From NCBI RefSeq assembly GCF_003010965.1, contig NZ_PGGM01000003.1, positions 248,001-312,000 on the forward strand: a stretch of 64,000 bases of DNA, given 5' to 3'. This DNA is from Phyllobacterium sophorae. GTDB taxonomy: Bacteria; Pseudomonadota; Alphaproteobacteria; Rhizobiales; Rhizobiaceae. The position numbers were made by a program, and so were the translations under genes. Positions 8,645 to 16,920 of this stretch are shown here, in pieces; position 1 is the first letter of the stretch; every line of letters starts with the position of its first letter. Under the pieces are notes generated by a model. That model was not told the origin of the DNA, ran no database searches, and saw only the letters and a list, made by a program, of their open reading frames with translations.

Positions 8645-9041
8645 TTGACGTCCCCCCAATTACCGAAAATAACTGAGCGGTCGTCTGTCCACAATATTGG
8701 AGATCTTCTTTTAATTGCTTGTCGCCCCGTCAAAGTCGGAACCGCGAAGCAATAGTTCTCCCCGCGTGATCATTTCGCAATGGTCTATAAGCACTCGGGT
8801 CGCCGCTGTGGAGTAACCTTCCACTCCGACTAGCATCGTTGAAAATCGTGCTCATGATCTTGGCCACGGTTTCGTGCTCATGAACTTGGCCACGTTTTAT
8901 TGAAACAAGGCTGTGCAGCATCGCGAAGATAATGCTCACCCGGAAAAGCCCCTGCGCTGATCTCGCACTAGCACTCACAACTGACAACAACTATAAGGCT
9001 CACATTTGCAGCCGTGTGCCTGATTCTTGGGGGAAGAACTG
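8645..9041. other. intergenic region holding a 26-bp tandem repeat
   Basis: About 400 bases between the divergent lipoprotein gene and the nuclease gene. It must contain the promoters of both. No gene is seen. The notable structure is the two-copy repeat at 8847-8898. Confidence 0.5.
8847..8898. repeat. two-copy 26-bp tandem repeat
   Basis: Copies at 8847-8872 and 8873-8898 differ at only two of 26 positions; each carries CGTGCTCATGA and CTTGGCCACG. Tandem repeats of about this size occur at the ends of IS21-type elements, so this could be a fossil element end, but no transposase lies nearby and that reading is weak. Confidence 0.65.
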
Positions 9042-10106
9042 GTGTCGATCATCGAAACTCTGATGTCTGTCCCCGATGCCGTTGACGGGGGAAGGGTTGC
9101 CATCGAGAGACTCGACTATCAGACCGCGTGGGGGCTATCGAGAGCAATCGTTCTTCATACTGACGGCAAAGCCTATGCCGTAGGTTTCGAATTTCATGAT
9201 GATATTGTCGAACTCGATGACGCCGACAATCCGACCAAAGCCTCTTTCTACCAAATAAAGACGGACAAGACCAAAAACTGGTCGTTGAACCGTATCGCGG
9301 CCAGAAAGAAGGAAAAGGGAGTGCTTCAACCTTCCTTCGCCTGGCGGATGTTCGACAACGCCAACCGTTTTGGCGGTGCTGTCCATCGGCTTGTGTTCGT
9401 CAGCAATATGCCCTGCCCTTCACTCGGGTCTGATTACAAAGACTTCGCATTCTCATCCGCACCGGAACTGGACGTCGAAAAATTTATTAAGGCAATGCAG
9501 ACCGAAGACGGGTCCTTTAAAAGGGAGCACGTCGCGCTCTTCCACTTCTCCTATTCGCCTTTCAATCTAGGTAGTTTCGATAAAGCGCTATTGGGCGAAG
9601 TTGCCGACTTCATTCAAAGCGAGACCGGTCTTGAGCATGTGAATCCTAAGGCATTTGCTTTGATGCTGGTCGACCAATGCAACAAGCGTTCAAAGAAACT
9701 CTCTGATCTCAGTAGTTTCGACGCGTTGAAGTCCTCGAAGTTCGTCACGCGCGCCGACATGGACAAGTGGCTGGGCGAGTTGAAAGCCAAAAATGAGAAC
9801 CGGGTGCATTGGACAGAAGTAGCAGCCTGGTTTTCAAACATTCACGAAGCCCAAGCCATTAAGGCGCACTTCATCCAATATGAGAACGAGCGCAGGAGCC
9901 GACTGGGGGTCGCATCGCTGAAGTTTCAGGCCGAGGTGAAAAAACTTGTTGCCCCTCATATGGAGACCGGTCAGACTCTGACTGAAATGCTGAACGCCGC
10001 CCTTCCTGAAGTCAGAAATATCTCGCACCAATGGTCTGTCGAAGCGTCTGTGAATGACGACTACCTGCGCGCCATTATGCTCTACGAGTACTGCCATGTC
10101 GGATAG
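9042..10106 (+). CDS. DUF4297/Cap4-like nuclease-domain protein (defence effector candidate)
   Basis: 354 aa from GTG 9042, preceded by GGGGGAAG; a TTG 15 bases upstream is less likely. The N-terminal third fits the DUF4297 (Cap4-type) PD-(D/E)XK nuclease fold: GLSRAIVLH helix, acidic FEFHDDIVELDD (about residues 49-60), then FYQIKT (69-74) in which Gln-Ile-Lys supplies the catalytic QxK/ExK motif. The rest is helical and unrecognised. The next gene, 44 bases on, encodes an SMC/RecF-like ATPase. In known Lamassu and ABC-three-component systems a DUF4297 effector is controlled by such an ATPase and degrades DNA upon phage sensing. That role is inferred here. Confidence 0.75.
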   Translation: MSIIETLMSVPDAVDGGRVAIERLDYQTAWGLSRAIVLHTDGKAYAVGFEFHDDIVELDDADNPTKASFYQIKTDKTKNWSLNRIAARKKEKGVLQPSFAWRMFDNANRFGGAVHRLVFVSNMPCPSLGSDYKDFAFSSAPELDVEKFIKAMQTEDGSFKREHVALFHFSYSPFNLGSFDKALLGEVADFIQSETGLEHVNPKAFALMLVDQCNKRSKKLSDLSSFDALKSSKFVTRADMDKWLGELKAKNENRVHWTEVAAWFSNIHEAQAIKAHFIQYENERRSRLGVASLKFQAEVKKLVAPHMETGQTLTEMLNAALPEVRNISHQWSVEASVNDDYLRAIMLYEYCHVG

Positions 10107-10150
10107 CGAACACTTCAAAATCCTCGTCCGGAACCTGAGAAAACGACAGA

Positions 10151-11899
10151 ATGAAAAACTTGCGCTTCGAGAAGTTAGAACTCCTGTCAGTGGTGGAGAA
10201 GCGCGCACGGACGATCGAGTTCCACCCGCGCCTGACGGTGATCAAGGGCGAAAATGACGTCGGCAAATCTTCGGTTATCAAGAGTCTATATTGGGCCTTT
10301 GGTGCGGGATCGAAGATCCACCCCACTTGGAAGGACGCGAAAGTAAAGGCGCTTGTCACTTTTACGGTTGACGGTCATCATCATTTCATTCTGAGAGACG
10401 GCTCGCGGATTGCTCTGTTCGACGCCGCTGGCGAGTTGATGATTTCCACAACGAGCATTACCTCGGAGCTCGCGCCCGCCATCGGCAGGCTATTCGATTT
10501 CAAATTGATTCTGACTGATAACAATGGCGTTGCCGGAACACCGCCACCCGCTTTCGCCTTCCTTCCTTTCTATGTTGATCAGGACAACGGTTGGGGTCAG
10601 GCTCTTGAGTCATTTGACAATCTCCAGCAGTACCCAAAGTTTCGAAAGAATGTCATCGAGTTTCATTCCGGTATCCGGCCCAACGAGTTCTATGAGCTCA
10701 TGGCGGAGAAGCGCCAGGTCTCCCAAGTCAGGGACGAACTTGGCCGTGACCGAAAGGCTATTGAAAACGCGATCCACAAGCTCGGTTTGGAGGCCACATT
10801 TACCGGACTAGAGCTAAGCATGGCGGACCACGAGGCATCTATCGATCAGCTACTCGTGCGCCTGCGCGACCTTCGAAACGTTCGGCAAAAGCGTGCCATG
10901 GAACTGGCAGCACTTCTGCATGAACGAGAGATCGTCCGGGAGCAGATGGAGATCGCCAAGGCGGCGGCCAAGGAATTCGATCTGGATTTCAGGTGGCTGG
11001 CGCAAGTGGGCGATGATGGAATCCTTTGTCCAACATGCGGAACAACTCATCGGAATGACTTCGCCAACAGGTTTTCGATTGTTGATGATAGCGAAGCATG
11101 TGCAGAATTCGTCCGAGACTGCATTGATCGTTTGAGGGCTATCGCTGACCAAGTGGCGGCGATCGAGGCCGCTATGCGTCAAAATGACAGGACATCAGAC
11201 GAAATCTCCAGGATCCTTGCCGAAAAGAGAGGCGACGTTACGCTTGAAGAAGTGATCGAGTCTAAGGGCCGAACCAGTGCCCGAGCTTTGCTCAATTCGC
11301 AGCTTGATGAGATTTCCAAAGAGTTGGCCGCGTACGCCGGACAAATTGCCGCCATAGACGATAAACTGAAGGCATTTGAGAAAGGCACCAGAGATCGCAG
11401 GAAGCTTGTCGAGAAATATTATGCGCGTGAGATGTTGGCTTTCCTCAACAAGCTCGATGTCCGGAACATCGAGCACGCATCCGTGACCAAGATCGACAGG
11501 AAGATCCATGATACCGGCAGTGATCAACCTCGAGCTGTACTAGCTTACTATCTCGCGCTGATGAGGACTATCTTCGAATTCTCCAAATCGCTTACCGCGC
11601 CGATGGTAATCGACAGTCCCAACCAACAGGATCAGGATGCCAGCAATGTGGCTGCGATGATTGACCTGATCTTCTCATCACGCCCGGACAACGGCCAGAC
11701 CATCCTTGGTACAGTTTCCCTTCACGACCAGAATGTCAGCGATGGCAAGGTGATTGTGTTTGAGGACAAAAACGCCGTGCTGGTTGCCTCAGAGTACGAA
11801 GAAGTATCGAACAGGTTTCGTCCGTTTTTTGACAAGATGGTTTTAGGGGTTGGACCAAACGACCTGCAAACGCGGACGGATCCGGCAAAGCTGAATTGA
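10151..11899 (+). CDS. SMC/RecF-like AAA ATPase (LmuB-like)
   Basis: 582 aa. Walker A is GENDVGKSS at residues 33-41, near the N-terminus as in RecF/RecN/SMC proteins. A coiled-coil region (about 180-280 and 310-400) brackets a CPTCGTTH element at 293-300 that resembles a Rad50-type zinc hook. The C-terminus supplies Walker B (MVIDSPNQQDQD) and a later SLHD motif. The start ATG is followed by the expected NLRFEKLELL strand. It lies 44 bases after the DUF4297 gene in what is probably one operon, and the pair resembles Lamassu LmuA-LmuB. I found no clear middle component (LmuC). It stops one base before the convergent split gene. Confidence 0.8.
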   Translation: MKNLRFEKLELLSVVEKRARTIEFHPRLTVIKGENDVGKSSVIKSLYWAFGAGSKIHPTWKDAKVKALVTFTVDGHHHFILRDGSRIALFDAAGELMISTTSITSELAPAIGRLFDFKLILTDNNGVAGTPPPAFAFLPFYVDQDNGWGQALESFDNLQQYPKFRKNVIEFHSGIRPNEFYELMAEKRQVSQVRDELGRDRKAIENAIHKLGLEATFTGLELSMADHEASIDQLLVRLRDLRNVRQKRAMELAALLHEREIVREQMEIAKAAAKEFDLDFRWLAQVGDDGILCPTCGTTHRNDFANRFSIVDDSEACAEFVRDCIDRLRAIADQVAAIEAAMRQNDRTSDEISRILAEKRGDVTLEEVIESKGRTSARALLNSQLDEISKELAAYAGQIAAIDDKLKAFEKGTRDRRKLVEKYYAREMLAFLNKLDVRNIEHASVTKIDRKIHDTGSDQPRAVLAYYLALMRTIFEFSKSLTAPMVIDSPNQQDQDASNVAAMIDLIFSSRPDNGQTILGTVSLHDQNVSDGKVIVFEDKNAVLVASEYEEVSNRFRPFFDKMVLGVGPNDLQTRTDPAKLN

Positions 11900-12415
11900 C
11901 TATGTTGATTTGCACTGAGAAGTGAACCTGCATTGGAGTGAACCCCTCGGACTGGGATTCCCCGGCCCCGCAAGGATGGATTCACCCACCCTTTCGAAGT
12001 GGGCGACGCCCCCGAGGTATTCAAGCTCCGGTGCCGACTTTAGTGCCTTCTGGAGAAGCGACCGTTCCTCGGCAAGGACATGGAATGCCGCCATGGCGTG
12101 CTGACTGCGCATGTCGAAGACGTCAAAATACCACTCGTCATCCGACTCTGGCAGGTAGCCGGGTTGCACGAAGAAGCCCTTGAGCTGTGCGATCGCCGGT
12201 CCTTTGGCAAGGACTACAATGTAGAATTCCGCCCACAAGTCGATTTCACTTTCTGTAGTAAATTACACCCATTTTTCATTTTGGGTGCAATTTACTACAG
12301 CGCCCTCGGAGGTAGGGGGCAGCCTCCATTTGTGGTCGAGGATTATGCTGAGCCGCCGCTGCGGGTCCGCTTGAGTGATTACAGCTAGGATATTAGCTGA
12401 TTTTCGATTAGTCAT
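11900..12415 (-). pseudogene. hypothetical gene split in frame by a 48-bp palindrome
   Basis: Reading the minus strand from ATG 12415 (GAGG nine bases before it) gives a 50-residue frame (MTNRKSANILAVITQADPQ...) that stops at TAA 12265-12263. The same frame resumes directly and continues to 11900 as a protein-like sequence with blocks such as LWAEFYIVVLAKGP and DEWYFDVFDMRSQHAMAAF. The stop lies inside the 48-bp palindrome 12253-12300. Removing the 48 bases (16 codons) joins the halves without a shift into one 155-residue frame. The family is unknown. The downstream part alone has only a TTG (12238) as a start. Either the gene is broken or the palindrome has a regulatory role. Confidence 0.5.
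12253..12300. repeat. 48-bp near-perfect palindrome (19-bp arms, 10-bp loop)
   Basis: Left arm 12253-12271 begins CTGTAGTAAATT; right arm 12282-12300 ends AATTTACTACAG. Eighteen of 19 pairs match, and the AT-rich loop is 12272-12281. It sits inside an otherwise continuous minus-strand reading frame and contributes its stop codon. No target duplication is obvious. It could be a small palindromic mobile element or an operator/attenuator hairpin. Confidence 0.9.
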
Positions 12416-12615
12416 GCTCAATCGCCTCGTATATTAGCTGTTCGCCGACTTGATATTGCTTGGTAGGCTTTCGGCGAGAGATGATGATTTCAAGCCACCG
12501 ACCAACCTGATTCCGGCATATTAATTTATCAAACCTTTACAAGTCTTGACGTAACCGTCTACGCAGCGTCTCTCACCACTCGTTCATGTCATCAATTGGA
12601 AATCAGGAGGTGTCG

Positions 12616-13002
12616 GTGGCTCTTGTAGCGTTGCACATCGATCTAAACACAGCGCGCATCGTAATCCGTCGTCCCAATGGCAATGATGAGCTGACAATTA
12701 ATGCGAACCCAGATTTCATCTATTGGGTGCGAATTAATGGCGGTATCCTTCAGGGAAGAAATGCCGACGGTTTAGCGAAAGTTTTGGGCGAACTTGGAGA
12801 AATTGACCGCAAACGCCTACGCCGAATTGCCGATGAGATCTCGGCAATTGATCAGCTCTCTTTCGACGATAAGGAGATCGAAGCAAGGTTCTTCGACGAT
12901 CCACCTGTCTATGCTGTGAGGGACATAGGAGAAACCAGTCCAGAGGATTTCATAGATCTGGATCAATTAGCCAATCGGCTTGTCGCAGGATGGCGCTCCT
13001 GA
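12616..13002 (+). CDS. hypothetical protein
   Basis: 128 aa from GTG 12616, five bases after a consensus AGGAGG; an in-frame ATG at 12586 lies before this ribosome site. The product is soluble and acidic, with a beta-rich N-terminal half (VALHIDLNTARIVIRRPNG, then DFIYWVRINGGILQ) and a helical charged C-terminal half. No family is recognised. Its last 53 bases overlap the end of the convergent gene at 12950-13375. It stands alone on the plus strand inside the orphan-gene island. Confidence 0.6.
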   Translation: MALVALHIDLNTARIVIRRPNGNDELTINANPDFIYWVRINGGILQGRNADGLAKVLGELGEIDRKRLRRIADEISAIDQLSFDDKEIEARFFDDPPVYAVRDIGETSPEDFIDLDQLANRLVAGWRS

Positions 13003-13375
13003 CGTCTTGCGGTGCGTTTTTGGCATTCTCCAGGTGTTGAGCTGGAAATTGTTTGGGGTTGCGCGCAATCAACGCCGCAACTGATTTGTCCGCCAAGTCG
13101 AGTGCGCTCCCCTCCCCATAGCGTCTTTCAAATTGTTGCGCTCGTTCCAAGGATTGTCGCAGATCGCGAAAGCGAGACCGAAGTTCATTCTCCGGGCAGG
13201 AGTCAAATTCAGTTTTAGATTTTTGAATCCAATACCGCCACGCTGGCACATTGCCCATTCTTTGCGCTCCCTCGACAAGTCGTAGCAACCCCCGAAGCGA
13301 TTCTACTTGCCGTGTCGTCAATTCGTTGGTGGGCTTACTTTCATCGGCCGCAATTAGATCTTTTTCCCGTTTCAC
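12950..13375 (-). CDS. hypothetical charged helical protein
   Basis: 141 aa from GTG 13375, with GGAG about 8 bases before it. The sequence is helical and rich in Arg, Glu and Gln (TRQVESLRGLLRLVEGAQR and RSRFRDLRQSLERAQQFERR), with no signal peptide or membrane segment. No family is recognised. It overlaps the convergent gene at its 3' end by 53 bases, so at most one reading may be used in the overlap's full length, though convergent overlaps of this size do occur. Confidence 0.55.
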   Translation of the reverse strand: MKREKDLIAADESKPTNELTTRQVESLRGLLRLVEGAQRMGNVPAWRYWIQKSKTEFDSCPENELRSRFRDLRQSLERAQQFERRYGEGSALDLADKSVAALIARNPKQFPAQHLENAKNAPQDVRSAILRQADWLIDPDL

Positions 13376-13529
13376 GAGGCGCTCTCCTACATGTCATCTG
13401 GCTCGTCCACGTTTCAAGAACAGGGCGACTCCCAAGCATGCTGCTGTCCTGCTGCCGGCGCAATGTCTTCGTATAGACACCTGACCATCGCGTGCGACAC
13501 CGCAAGTAGACGACGTAGACCAAGCTTAC

Positions 13530-13562
13530 AAATGGGACGGCACATGCGGCAGTCCCATTTTT
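13530..13562 (+). terminator. hairpin with T-run, possible terminator or leader hairpin
   Basis: AAATGGGAC (13530-13538) pairs with GTCCCATTT (13552-13560) around a 13-base loop and runs into a short T stretch. It lies 31 bases before the small gene at 13594, with no plus-strand gene closely upstream, so it may attenuate that gene rather than end another transcript. Confidence 0.5.
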
Positions 13563-13593
13563 CCGCATCCACTGTTCCACTCTGGAGGTTTTT

Positions 13594-13767
13594 ATGGCTG
13601 TTCAGTCCAGCTTTTTTTCGCATAACTTTCCGAGCGATTCCACGGATTCCGTTTTGACGGCCCCGCGACTGGAGCCGCTGCCAATCCCAACGAATGGTCC
13701 AGATGGAGATGCATGGATTGGCCGGGACGCCTACTACAGAACGGGTGATCCTATCAACAAACCTTAA
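13594..13767 (+). CDS. small hypothetical protein, 57 aa
   Basis: A short gene with a strong ribosome site (GGAGG six bases before ATG 13594). The product starts MAVQSSFFSHNFPSDS, is proline-rich in the middle (EPLPIPTNGPDGD) and ends DAYYRTGDPINKP. It has no signal peptide or membrane segment. The stop codon overlaps the stop of the convergent nucleotidyltransferase-fold gene by 4 bases, an arrangement typical of real neighbouring genes. A hairpin lies just upstream. No family is recognised; reality rests on the ribosome site and the fit to its neighbour. Confidence 0.5.
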   Translation: MAVQSSFFSHNFPSDSTDSVLTAPRLEPLPIPTNGPDGDAWIGRDAYYRTGDPINKP

Positions 13768-14774
13768 TCGAGCGGCCTACTTTGAGCCGGGTCATGACCT
13801 ATATCCTTCATACCTTGTGTCAGACCTTCAAGGATGCTGGTTCGCAGATGCATATCATCTATCAATTTTATCCCGCGCTCGATGAATCCTCTCCATGTAT
13901 CGTTTCGGTTCCAGGCGGCTTCATACGCTTCAGCAAGATCCATCTGGCGCCGCACGCTTAACATTGCCTGCATGATGACAAGTGCACGTGTTCGGAAATA
14001 TTCCCTCTCAGAACTGCCTTGGTTCCCGCCCGCCCGGGCTGACATCATCAGCTCGTGGACGGCGTAACGCTCTGGCCTCGGAACCGTGACTACAATGCCG
14101 GATTTGTACAACATGACAGCCGCCGCCGGATCTTCAACAAGGTATGCCGTCATCAGAGTTGCGGCCGCCAGTTCAATGCTGAAGCCACTGTTATTTACGA
14201 AAAGAACATTGCCCTGCCGCTTGCCGGCCCGATCCTCACGAGCAAAGCTCCGGTCGAAAGTTTTCAAGACCTCCTCGACAGTGACAGCGTCCCCGGCCGC
14301 ATGACTGATCATGCTGATGCCAGCACGGTTATTCTCCCAAGGCACTTTAGGCAGCTCTACGCCCAGGAACGCCGCGAAACACTCGTAAGCGTTCTGTTCG
14401 ATCAGGACGCAACCCCTTCTGAAAATTCCAGCCTCGGCCAAGCCTCGAATAATCTTGCCCGCTAGCGGGTTGGGGGCAGGCAACTTAGCATCCCGCGTCA
14501 GCATCCGCACAATTTTACGGCGCGCGCTTGCGTCAGTCTTCAGCTCTCTAAATTGGGTCACCAACTGGCGTACTGTTTCGTCGCTATCAGGGCCGACGTA
14601 TTTCCGGACGCTGCCGCCGCGCGCACCGCGCATGTCAAAATACCAGTAGCGTCTACCCTTTACTGTGACGGGCACAAACCTTCCCTCGGTGTCGAACTTG
14701 CAGTCAGGCAACTCAGCAATCCGTTGGCCGAGTTCGGCCAACATGATCCGGAAAACGAAGTCGATAGAGTTCAT
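13764..14774 (-). CDS. GSU2403-type nucleotidyltransferase-fold protein
   Basis: 336 aa. The N-terminal part (GRRYWYFDMRGARGGSVRKYVGPDSDE) and the central block (GIFRRGCVLIEQNAYECFAAFLGVELP) match the pattern I associate with the GSU2403 family of nucleotidyltransferase-fold proteins, relatives of the AbiEii/MNT group found in toxin-antitoxin and defence contexts. The family's function is not established. No cognate antitoxin is seen next to it; the only close partner is the convergent 57-aa ORF. About 350 non-coding bases upstream probably carry its promoter. Function as an NTase toxin is inference. Confidence 0.65.
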   Translation of the reverse strand: MNSIDFVFRIMLAELGQRIAELPDCKFDTEGRFVPVTVKGRRYWYFDMRGARGGSVRKYVGPDSDETVRQLVTQFRELKTDASARRKIVRMLTRDAKLPAPNPLAGKIIRGLAEAGIFRRGCVLIEQNAYECFAAFLGVELPKVPWENNRAGISMISHAAGDAVTVEEVLKTFDRSFAREDRAGKRQGNVLFVNNSGFSIELAAATLMTAYLVEDPAAAVMLYKSGIVVTVPRPERYAVHELMMSARAGGNQGSSEREYFRTRALVIMQAMLSVRRQMDLAEAYEAAWNRNDTWRGFIERGIKLIDDMHLRTSILEGLTQGMKDIGHDPAQSRPLD

Positions 14775-15123
14775 TGGTTCACCAGACTGAAAAGCGAGAC
14801 TGCATATTATATCAAACTTTGCGTTTTAAGTATAACTGTTTATCTTTCAAATCATTAACGCAATTTCTTTCAGTTCGCCTTAACAGTTGCCCCAATGGCA
14901 TGCCGTAACCGGAGAGCTGCAACTCGTCTACGATTTCACCGGTCGTCGCTCCCCTATGAGATATTGCAACGCAATTGCCGGAAACTCTCCGGTGACAGAG
15001 GCGATCGACTCCCTACTTAAGTGTCACAATGTGAGGCATCGCTTATTGGATCGAAAAAATATGTCTCTGCCAAGTTCGTCGACGCGATTGAAGCGGGCAT
15101 CGAATTGCACATTTTCGACCATC
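14775..15123. other. non-coding stretch upstream of the nucleotidyltransferase-fold gene
   Basis: About 350 bases without a convincing gene. The first 80 are AT-rich and probably hold the promoter of the minus-strand gene ending at 14774. A small CCGGA/TCCGG hairpin occurs near 14980-14995. Nothing else is seen. Confidence 0.4.
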
Positions 15124-16920
15124 TCAGGATTTGAGCCGCACTTCCGCTAGGCGCACCTCCCCCCATTGTTCCACGATTTCGACTGCGAAGCCGTACCCAT
15201 GCAACTGCTCCGTACCCTCCGCATCCGTGAGCGCGAGCAGCAGCGGGTGGACGTCCAGCAGGTCGGACGCCGACGGCCCGAGATCTGTGGCGCGAGACGG
15301 TAAAATCGAGGTGTCCAGAGCAGCGAGATCATCCAAATCAAAGGTATCCACCACCTCGACATCCACGAGAGTGACCGTGGCCACCCCCGCCATTCGCGCG
15401 AGCTCCCTCACAAGTTGCAGCAAGACTGGCTTTAGCGCGGGGCGCATAGAGCCTGACACGTCCACCAGAAGCAGCGCCTGCCCCGTACTGGACCGCAGTC
15501 TACGTCGAACCGGATCGCCGACTGTCGCTCGAACAAGCTCCGCCAGATGTCCTCGGGCGTCACTGTCGCGCGATGTAAGGTGACCGATAGTCTCACACCG
15601 CGCCTTAAGGCCGTTGTCAAATCGGCCAGTGAAGACATCGCCCACCGGTCCATGGTTCACGAGCACCACCTTGGCCGTCATATGAGCGCGCGCATAATCC
15701 TGAAGCACGTCACCGAAGGACCGGTTTTTAGCGCGCTTGTAGTGCTTTACCTCGACGACCAACTGGCACTGCTCATTGGGGGCGTCGCCCGACCAAATCC
15801 CATAGTCGGGCTGCACGCCGCTCGTGCGACCGGCACCGATCGGGTCTTTGAGCTGCGAGCGACGCTCCGATATCAGGCGTCGCTCAGGGCGCGATGTCAG
15901 CACCCGCGCTACCACCGTTTCCTTGAATGCGAAAACGATGCGTCCGTTCTCATGATGCAGTTCCACTTCATGGTCAGGCAGTGCAGCAACAATTTCGGTG
16001 GCTATCCATACTGCGTACAATTCATGTCGGCGCTGCCATACTGGCAGAGACAATATCCGCTCAAGCTGGGTGGCATCCGCATTGTAATCCACGATCCGCC
16101 GCGGGCCCGCGAACTCCGCCTGCAAAGCTCGATCCACCACGTCACGCGCCGTCGGGGGTAATCGTAAAGCGTGAAGCAGCAGTTTGAGAATTGACCTGGT
16201 CCAAAAATCAGTCTCAGCCTGACTGACGCTAGCCGGATGAAATGGGTCGTGCTGCGGCATTTGCCAGCCGCGGCGAGCCTTAGACTGCATCATCGTTTCT
16301 CGGTCAACATAGATTTTGCGCAAAATGTTCACGCGAACAGCCAGTATCCGGCGCACATCTTCGAAACCTGGCGAAAAACTGAAACTACTTAGGATTTCTG
16401 GAAGATCAGGGAACTCACCGCGTCTGTACGCCTTCAGCCATGAAGCGATTTCCGGATTGCTTGCATCCGAGAAGAGGTCCACATCATCGGCAGCTTGAGC
16501 CGCTGTAAGGACTTTCCAAAGTCCTCCAAGATGCGCGTCCTGGAGATCCGGCACATCCAGCGTGCCGGGCACTTCTGAGACAGCAGAGATGAACTGTTCG
16601 AAATCCTCAAGCCCCAAGTGTTCTTCATCGATCCTGATTGACCAATTTTGTCGCCCTTCAGTCGCCCCCGCCGTCTTGAAGAACTCAAGCGTCGCACGGA
16701 ACATTTCCACGAATGGCGTGACCGCTTTAAACAGTGCTTGAACAAGATCGTCAGTGGTCGCTCTCGGGAGGGCATCCTCAAGCCGCAGTGCCAGAGGCTG
16801 GCCGATATGCGCCAAAATTTCTGCCTCCAGATCGTCGTCGCGGTCCGCCAGGTCAAGCCCGCCGACAGCTTTGAAGGCGTTCCAGGCCTCAAAAGCATTT
16901 CGATATACTTCAGTAGCCAT
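15124..16920 (-). CDS. predicted PD-(D/E)XK nuclease fused to a vWA domain
   Basis: 598 aa. Residues 1-290 are mostly helical and unrecognised. Residues about 298-425 look like a PD-(D/E)XK nuclease core: a helix HELYAVWIATEIV, strands VELHHENGRIVFAF, then PDYGI (PD at 371-372) and LVVEVKHYK (E390, K392), giving the Asp...Glu-x-Lys active-site spacing. Residues about 480-598 are a vWA-like domain with the MIDAS motif DVSGS at 487-491. I know of no named family with this exact architecture. No AAA+ MoxR partner, often found with vWA proteins, is adjacent. The nearest neighbour is a divergent putative zinc protein. A DNA-cleaving defence role is inferred. Confidence 0.6.
   Translation of the reverse strand: MATEVYRNAFEAWNAFKAVGGLDLADRDDDLEAEILAHIGQPLALRLEDALPRATTDDLVQALFKAVTPFVEMFRATLEFFKTAGATEGRQNWSIRIDEEHLGLEDFEQFISAVSEVPGTLDVPDLQDAHLGGLWKVLTAAQAADDVDLFSDASNPEIASWLKAYRRGEFPDLPEILSSFSFSPGFEDVRRILAVRVNILRKIYVDRETMMQSKARRGWQMPQHDPFHPASVSQAETDFWTRSILKLLLHALRLPPTARDVVDRALQAEFAGPRRIVDYNADATQLERILSLPVWQRRHELYAVWIATEIVAALPDHEVELHHENGRIVFAFKETVVARVLTSRPERRLISERRSQLKDPIGAGRTSGVQPDYGIWSGDAPNEQCQLVVEVKHYKRAKNRSFGDVLQDYARAHMTAKVVLVNHGPVGDVFTGRFDNGLKARCETIGHLTSRDSDARGHLAELVRATVGDPVRRRLRSSTGQALLLVDVSGSMRPALKPVLLQLVRELARMAGVATVTLVDVEVVDTFDLDDLAALDTSILPSRATDLGPSASDLLDVHPLLLALTDAEGTEQLHGYGFAVEIVEQWGEVRLAEVRLKS

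Noticed and set aside
10096-10257. Short frame starting on the nuclease stop codon and running into the ATPase gene (possible Lamassu middle component)
   Set aside because: Only 53 codons, mostly overlapping the ATPase gene, with no resemblance to known middle components; kept as a question in the findings.
12080-12388. Plus-strand 102-codon frame across the 48-bp palindrome
   Set aside because: The minus-strand reading is more protein-like and stays in frame across the palindrome; this frame has no ribosome site.
15547-16161. 204-codon plus-strand frame opposite the nuclease-vWA gene
   Set aside because: Antisense to a frame with coherent domain motifs; no ribosome site and no recognisable family.
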